From a bacterium (GTDB taxonomy: Bacteria > UBA9089 > JASEGY01), in contig JASEGY010000124.1 of the NCBI GenBank assembly GCA_030019105.1, positions 1-8,726 of the forward strand: 8,726 nucleotides of DNA, given 5' to 3'. This document shows positions 5,514-8,726 of the stretch, one piece after another. A program made the position numbers and the translations under genes. Within the stretch, counting starts at the first letter, position 1; every line of letters begins with the position of its first letter. The notes under the pieces are model-generated. The model made no database searches. It was not told where the DNA came from and worked only from the letters and a program-made list of their open reading frames with translations.

Positions 5514-5798
5514 ATGGCTAATCACAAAAATCAAACTATTTTATGTGTTAGATGCGGCGCTGAGATGGAGGAGACTGTCCTGGAATACTTTGACTGCTAT
5601 CCTCCTCAATTGGGACATATTATTTTTAAGGATATCCCTGCTAAGAAATGTCCTGAATGTGGAGAGGTGTACTTTTCAGTCAAAGTCAACCAAACTATAG
5701 ACAAGGTTATCACCGAAAAGATTAAAGCGCCACAGAAAGTTGCTGTGCCGTTATATCCAATGGCAAACTATATTCAACAGGTTAGCGGGGGTGTGTAA
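5514..5798 (+). CDS. YgiT/MqsA-type zinc-finger protein, probable antitoxin
   Basis: This 94-residue protein has two Cys-x2-Cys knuckles, Cys11-Cys14 (CVRCG) and Cys46-Cys49 (CPECGE), separated by a segment ending IIFKDIPAKK. This is the YgiT-type zinc-finger layout, as in the N-terminal domain of the antitoxin MqsA. MqsA's C-terminal HTH domain is missing, so the protein probably neutralises its partner without being a strong repressor. An AGGAGG site (5498-5503) inside the end of the DUF4258 gene serves ATG 5514, one base after that gene's stop. This toxin-first order matches MqsRA-like and DUF4258/YgiT pairs. The functional assignment rests on motif and context. Confidence 0.8.
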   Translation: MANHKNQTILCVRCGAEMEETVLEYFDCYPPQLGHIIFKDIPAKKCPECGEVYFSVKVNQTIDKVITEKIKAPQKVAVPLYPMANYIQQVSGGV

Positions 5799-5817
5799 GA
5801 TGATGAAAAAGGCAATA

Positions 5818-6005
5818 TGGGACGGTTCATAATCGTCCATTTTCTTGTGAAACCTTAGGGTTCAAGGTTCAGGGTTCACGGTTCACGGTTCACGGTTCAA
5901 ATAGCGTAAGGTGACCAACCTTGAACCTTGAACCTTGAACCTTGAACCTTGAACTTTGAACCTGGCAACCTGCCGCAAGCTATCATAGTAAGGTGAACCG
6001 TCCCA
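5818..6005. repeat. Foldback element: 12-bp terminal inverted repeats enclosing 6+6 complementary heptamers
   Basis: The terminal arms tgggacggttca (5818-5829) and tgaaccgtccca (5994-6005) are perfect inverted copies. Inside are six tandem ggttcaN heptamers (5859-5900) and, on the other side of a 20-nt spacer, six ttgaacc-type heptamers (5921-5962) in inverse orientation, so up to 42 bp of each arm can pair. The left units vary (ggttcaa, ggttcag, ggttcac); the right units are almost uniform. No ORF and no clear target duplication are seen. A mini-ORF of ten codons (MMKKAIWDGS, 5800-5832) runs into its left end. Confidence 0.8.
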
Positions 6006-6039
6006 ATCTTCTTTAATTAAGGAGAAACTGGATGCAGAC

Positions 6040-6495
6040 TTGAGAGAAATAGCTCTGGGGCTTAACTACCAGGCTGGAGTTAATATCCGATTGGGCCTGG
6101 TGGGAGGATATATGTCCGGTTCCGGGAAGGGAGAGTTTGAGGACAGCGAAAATTATATCTCTATCAGGGAAGAAAGGACTCGCACAAGTGAAGATTCGGA
6201 AGATGGCAGCGGTTCCGGAGACGGAGGGACGGCCTTTGCGGAGGGCAGAGTGGATATCGGAAATGGTAAAAAGAGAGAGAGGATATTTGTAATAGGTGAG
6301 CGGGGGAATTATGAGGTTGAGATAGATGGTCAAACCAGCTATCTTAATCAGGAAGACTCAGTCGGTGAGATGTTGAGTAAGAAAGCAGAAAGAGAAGATT
6401 ATCGGCAACAGATAGAGGCAGAGGATTGGCGAATATGTGCGGGCTTGGGTGAGGAATGGAAACCGAGAGAAGATACCTCACGGCTTCCGAGCTAA
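6040..6495 (+). CDS. Unrecognised acidic Gly/Ser/Glu-rich ORF, start uncertain, possibly degraded
   Basis: I do not recognise this protein. From TTG 6040 the ORF gives 151 residues, but the frame is open back to 5992, into the end of the foldback element. An AAGGAG site (6019-6024) is well placed for ATG 6032, but that ATG is in another frame and meets TGA after three codons, so the start may have been frameshifted. Residues of about 25-70 are low-complexity (GSGKGEFED, SEDSEDGSGSGDGG), and the later part is charged (MLSKKAEREDYRQQIEAEDW). There is no signal peptide or membrane helix. It overlaps the next gene by 40 nt. It could be a remnant of a longer gene cut by the upstream repeat, or a chance ORF. 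Confidence 0.35.
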   Translation: MREIALGLNYQAGVNIRLGLVGGYMSGSGKGEFEDSENYISIREERTRTSEDSEDGSGSGDGGTAFAEGRVDIGNGKKRERIFVIGERGNYEVEIDGQTSYLNQEDSVGEMLSKKAEREDYRQQIEAEDWRICAGLGEEWKPREDTSRLPS

Positions 6496-6929
6496 TGGAA
6501 TTCGACAAACATGGCTGGATAGACGATATTCGCAGGCTGATTGATAACGGCTTGGTGATAGTTGTCAGGCAGTTGACTGAGAGAGAAAAAGAGCAGGCAA
6601 AATGGGTTGCAAAGAGGATTGCAGCTAACCCTGCTTCCAGCGATCCAGACTGGCGCAACCACCTTCCCGAAGCAGAAGCAATAGCGCTGATGCAGCAGCG
6701 CGCGCACTTAATGGTTGACCAGATTCTTCTTGATGAGAAAGCAGCGCGGAATGTGGCTCAGGATCTGGGACTATGCATTACAGGCTATCCGGGTGTGCTT
6801 GGACGAGCAGGATTGGATAGACTTGTAACGCAAGACGAAATTCACCGGCTGCTGAAGACCTGCCAGCAGCAGGGTACGCATTACAGTGATAAATTGATTG
6901 AAACTGTAGCTCAAACTTATGGGAGGTGA
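6456..6929 (+). CDS. PIN-domain (DUF3368-like) putative toxin nuclease, N-terminus apparently missing
   Basis: The C-terminal two thirds match the DUF3368 PIN family: LPEAEAIAL (Glu72, Glu74), then ILLDEKAARNVAQDLGL (Asp93), ITGYPGVLGRAGLDRLV, and a final helix region (THYSDKLIETVA). PIN proteins are Mg2+-dependent RNases, commonly VapC-type toxins. The usual N-terminal strand with the first catalytic aspartate (xVxDTSPLI) is not visible; residues 1-30 (METERRYLTASELMEFDK) do not resemble it, and the match begins near GLVIVVRQLTEREKEQAKW. The frame has a stop at 6450, so the missing part is not simply an upstream start. ATG 6456 has poorly spaced purines; ATG 6495 is an alternative. The stop codon lies within the Shine-Dalgarno region of the next gene. 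It is likely a truncated toxin, perhaps inactive. Confidence 0.65.
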   Translation: METERRYLTASELMEFDKHGWIDDIRRLIDNGLVIVVRQLTEREKEQAKWVAKRIAANPASSDPDWRNHLPEAEAIALMQQRAHLMVDQILLDEKAARNVAQDLGLCITGYPGVLGRAGLDRLVTQDEIHRLLKTCQQQGTHYSDKLIETVAQTYGR

Positions 6930-6935
6930 ATAGTA

Positions 6936-7175
6936 ATGAAAACGGTTCCCGAACCCAATGCGGAATTATTGTCGGCTGAAGACGTGTATGGAGATGTAAA
7001 GTCGCTGACGGAGTCGATGGAACGGCGTCGTGCCGAGCGACGGGTGTATGGTATTTGGGAGCGTCCCGATGTGCGCGAGATGTTGGCCAAATTAGTTGCA
7101 AGCGGGGTATGTGCGAACGAGGAAGAAGCGATTGAGAAAGCCTTAAGGACACTGGTAACAGCAGTTAGACGGTAA
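6936..7175 (+). CDS. Small putative antitoxin-like partner of the PIN gene
   Basis: This 79-residue protein begins 6 nt after the PIN gene with a strong GGGAGGTGA (6921-6929). It has a charged, probably helical middle (ESMERRRAERRVYGIWERPDV) and a C-terminal helix pair (REMLAKLVASGVCANEEEAIEKALRTLVTAVR) resembling the 'LVxSGxYxSxEEAIxxALRxL' segment of RHH/ParD-like antitoxins. I cannot name the family. Size, coupling and position next to a toxin-like PIN gene suggest an antitoxin; PIN/DUF3368 genes more often have a UPF0175 antitoxin upstream, so this arrangement is unusual. Codon use looks similar to the PIN gene, and both are richer in G/C than the genes to their left. Confidence 0.55.
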   Translation: MKTVPEPNAELLSAEDVYGDVKSLTESMERRRAERRVYGIWERPDVREMLAKLVASGVCANEEEAIEKALRTLVTAVRR

Positions 7176-7200
7176 AAATTTCGGGCATAGTTCAAGAATA

Positions 7201-7334
7201 GCTGATTTAGGGTAACACTTTGTAGTCTGATGTCTGGTCGTCTGGTGAATGGTAGCCTGGTATTTACCAGACCACCAGACTACCAGACTACCAGACTACC
7301 AATCACCAGACGACCATTGTTACCCTAAATTGGC
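7201..7334. repeat. Palindromic element with octamer repeats in its arms
   Basis: The terminal arms atttagggtaaca (7205-7217) and tgttaccctaaat (7318-7330) are perfect 13-bp inverted copies; allowing two mismatches extends them to 7201 and 7334. Inside, ggtcgtctggtga (7236-7248) pairs perfectly with tcaccagacgacc (7303-7315). The right arm carries several tandem copies of an 8-nt unit (ccagacta, roughly 7275-7300). No target duplication is evident and nothing credible is encoded. Confidence 0.75.
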
Positions 7335-7351
7335 CCTTTTTGAACCATGCC

Positions 7352-7360
7352 TTTTAATAT
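7352..7360. repeat. 9-bp target-site duplication, copy 1
   Basis: ttttaatat directly abuts the left end of the 150-bp element and is repeated exactly at 7511-7519. Confidence 0.85.
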
Positions 7361-7510
7361 GGGTGCAGATACTCTCCGCTACCATCAACAAATCTGCCCT
7401 ATTTACCCCCAAATTTCTGCAAATAAACAGGGTAATTTAGCACAAATCGCCCTGTTTGAAACCCGTTTTACCCCAAATGCTTGGGTCAGTAGCGGAGAGT
7501 AACTGCACCC
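7361..7510. mobile_element. 150-bp non-autonomous transposable element (MITE-like) with 22-bp terminal inverted repeats
   Basis: The termini 7361-7382 and 7489-7510 are inverted copies with a single mismatch in 22 bp; they begin GGGTGCAG and end CTGCACCC, with core ACTCTCCGCTAC. A perfect 9-bp direct repeat flanks it. The interior has partial internal repeats (a 'caaatc..gccct..ttt' motif followed by 'ttaccccaaat' occurs twice), but no ORF that could be a transposase. It ends 43 nt before the RNA ligase ATG and so separates that gene from whatever lay upstream. The well-preserved ends and target duplication suggest recent movement, with transposase supplied from elsewhere. Confidence 0.85.
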
Positions 7511-7519
7511 TTTTAATAT
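7511..7519. repeat. 9-bp target-site duplication, copy 2
   Basis: ttttaatat abuts the right end of the element, identical to 7352-7360. Confidence 0.85.
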
Positions 7520-7553
7520 CGGGACTTTTCAGACAGGAGGGTTAGAGGTAATT

Positions 7554-8663
7554 ATGCTTGACTTAAACGAGCTGCGGGAGTTATATTCTACCAACTTTCA
7601 GGCCGGTGCGGTGGTGAACAGTGGCGACCTGCCGGCCCCGCTGAGTGGCCTGGAGTTTTACCTGCTTTCAGGTAACGGCCGGGTGGTGTTGCGTCAGGGG
7701 GAGAAGCTGGTAATGGTGCAGTCCTACCCGGAGATGGAGGCCATCACCGACCTGGGGCAACTCCCCCCCGATCCTGTGTTAGCCGAGGTTAAGGCTGACG
7801 GCGGCAATATCCGTCTGGTCTATCTGTCCGACCGGCACAGTTTTGCCGCCATCACCCGGGGCGGCCATCTGGACGGCAGCATCAGCGCCATCTTAGACAA
7901 TCTATTCGGGGAGGCGCTGCGTGCCTTCTTTACAGACCACCCGGAAACAGTCGTCTGCCTGGAATTTATCCGGCACAAAGAGGCCGGCTATTTAGCCGGC
8001 TACGGATTTACGGCCCGCTGGCACGGCCGGCCCGCCGGCTATTTCGTCTTCGACATGTTTGACAAGGGGTGCGACGCGAAGACCGACACGCCATGGTACG
8101 AGCGAAAGACGCTGGAGACCTTGTGTGCCCGCTACGGGCTCTCGCTCATCCCCAATCTGGGCGTCTTCACTAACGGGGAGGGAGATCGGCTGGCCTTGGC
8201 CCTGGCAGAGGTGCCGCCCGTATTTGAGGGGGCGGTGTTAAAGGCGGCCGATAGCCGTGACCGGCGGCGAATTTATAAACTGCGCTGGGAGAACCTGGGC
8301 GAGCGGTTTGCCGAGAAACAGCGTCAGAGGGAGACAGGCAAGGCCGAGCCGCTGCCGGCTGTACGGGACGCCGCGGTCATCATGGAGCACTTCCGGCAGG
8401 GATACGAACAACCGGAACTGGGGCTGAAGCGGGGCATCAGCCCGGACGAGCAGAAAGAATTGGAGGCATGGCAGGTAGCGCTGGCACAGGCGGCGCAGAC
8501 GGATAAGCGTACCATTGGCCCGGCGGCTAACCATTACAAGTCGTTCCTGGAAGGAATACTAACGGCGGCCGGTAGTTTCAGCCCGAACGTACAAGTGGAG
8601 CTGCACAACATGGTCAAGGCCAGGGCCGGACGCATCGTGGCCGAAGCGCTGAGGCAAAAATAG
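7554..8663 (+). CDS. RNA ligase-family (covalent nucleotidyltransferase) protein
   Basis: This 369-residue protein shows the ordered motifs of ATP-dependent RNA/DNA ligases. Motif I is EVKADG with Lys80 as the expected adenylated lysine; a motif Ia-like FAAITRGGHLDGS (97-109) follows; motif III is CLEFIRHKE with Glu137; IIIa is YFVFDMFD (163-170); IV is FEGAVLKA with Glu225 and Lys230; V is RIYKLRW with Lys242. Residues of about 246-369 form a charged, mostly helical C-terminal domain that could set substrate choice. These enzymes join or repair RNA through enzyme-AMP and RNA-AMP intermediates; which substrate applies here cannot be read from sequence. GAGGT (7545-7549) and AGGAGG (7535-7540) precede ATG 7554. 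The gene is markedly more G/C-rich than its neighbours, and no repair partner (kinase, phosphatase, RtcB, Hen1) is present. It may have been acquired horizontally. Confidence 0.78.
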   Translation: MLDLNELRELYSTNFQAGAVVNSGDLPAPLSGLEFYLLSGNGRVVLRQGEKLVMVQSYPEMEAITDLGQLPPDPVLAEVKADGGNIRLVYLSDRHSFAAITRGGHLDGSISAILDNLFGEALRAFFTDHPETVVCLEFIRHKEAGYLAGYGFTARWHGRPAGYFVFDMFDKGCDAKTDTPWYERKTLETLCARYGLSLIPNLGVFTNGEGDRLALALAEVPPVFEGAVLKAADSRDRRRIYKLRWENLGERFAEKQRQRETGKAEPLPAVRDAAVIMEHFRQGYEQPELGLKRGISPDEQKELEAWQVALAQAAQTDKRTIGPAANHYKSFLEGILTAAGSFSPNVQVELHNMVKARAGRIVAEALRQK

Positions 8664-8726
8664 GAAGTAAAAAATGGGAAATAGGAAGTAAATCAAGATA
8701 CTTCCCATTTCCTAATTTCCCATTTC
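8664..8726. repeat. Start of another palindromic intergenic repeat, cut by the window end
   Basis: atgggaaataggaagta (8674-8690) is followed after 8 nt by tacttcccatttcct (8699-8713) and a further atttcccatttc. ggaagta/tacttcc pairs perfectly and the outer parts pair imperfectly. It may act as a weak transcript-end hairpin for the RNA ligase gene, but it is AT-rich and has no clear U-tract. Confidence 0.5.

Noticed and set aside
5800..5832. Ten-codon ORF (MMKKAIWDGS) after the YgiT gene as the 5' end of a gene cut by the foldback repeat
   Set aside because: Joining the flanks of the repeat does not give a continuing frame (a TAA follows within a few codons), so a split gene cannot be shown.
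5859..5962. CRISPR array or direct-repeat array
   Set aside because: The units are 7 nt, have no spacers, and lie in inverse orientation around one loop; this is a foldback.
6492..7195. Long minus-strand ORFs opposite the PIN and partner genes
   Set aside because: Serine/proline/histidine-rich antisense translations without start signals; the plus-strand frames match known domains.
7249..7440. 63-aa ORF across the octamer foldback and the 150-bp element
   Set aside because: It is made of repeat sequence (DHQTTRLPDYQ) and crosses element boundaries; no ribosome-binding site.
8059..8534. Several ORFs in other frames of the RNA ligase gene
   Set aside because: Typical of G/C-rich coding DNA; only the 7554-8663 frame carries ligase motifs.

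Overview
This is an AT-leaning bacterial window (one gene is clearly richer in G/C) with two short housekeeping-like segments around an accessory stretch full of toxin-antitoxin (TA) genes and palindromic repeats. No rRNA, tRNA, CRISPR array or intact transposase is visible. The host cannot be named. A secreted M6 metalloprotease ending in a FlgD-like/secretion-type C-terminal domain, an FdhD sulfurtransferase and dense foldback repeats would fit an uncultivated anaerobic bacterium from a candidate phylum, but that is inference.

Layout: 1-396 is the C-terminal end of lgt (prolipoprotein diacylglyceryl transferase), overlapped by 4 nt by a small zinc-finger anti-sigma-like gene (393-626). A small exported protein with a CARDB-like domain follows (679-1140); its gene lies between two perfect 18-bp inverted repeats. 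A strong promoter (1244-1272) drives an M6 metalloprotease gene (1312-2941) that is frameshifted exactly at its HExxH zinc site, as expected from an 8-nt deletion. On the minus strand, 3961-2982 is a three-gene TA operon: a ribbon-helix-helix (RHH) antitoxin split by a 136-bp inverted-repeat element with an 8-bp target duplication, then an apparently intact HicB-like gene, then a HicA-like toxin that loses its last 12 residues to an amber codon.

After a 370-bp region of palindromic repeats comes fdhD (4393-5178), with a promoter placed so that its mRNA may be leaderless. A second TA pair follows: DUF4258 plus a YgiT/MqsA-type zinc-finger protein (5186-5798). Next are a foldback of 6+6 heptamers (5818-6005), an unrecognised acidic ORF (about 6040-6495), a PIN/DUF3368-like toxin that seems to lack its N-terminus, and a small partner (6456-7175).

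Two further palindromic elements (7201-7334 and 7361-7510, the latter with near-perfect 22-bp terminal repeats and a 9-bp target duplication) precede a G/C-rich gene for a covalent nucleotidyltransferase of the RNA ligase superfamily (7554-8663). Another palindromic repeat starts at the window end.

Overall, 2.9-7.5 kb looks like a TA/repeat accumulation zone. Small non-autonomous elements separate modules and in one case interrupt a gene, and several genes show visible decay (M6 protease, RHH antitoxin, HicA, possibly PIN). The most informative items are the reconstructable insertion in the antitoxin, the active-site deletion in the protease, the amber-truncated HicA and the orphan RNA ligase next to a fresh-looking element.
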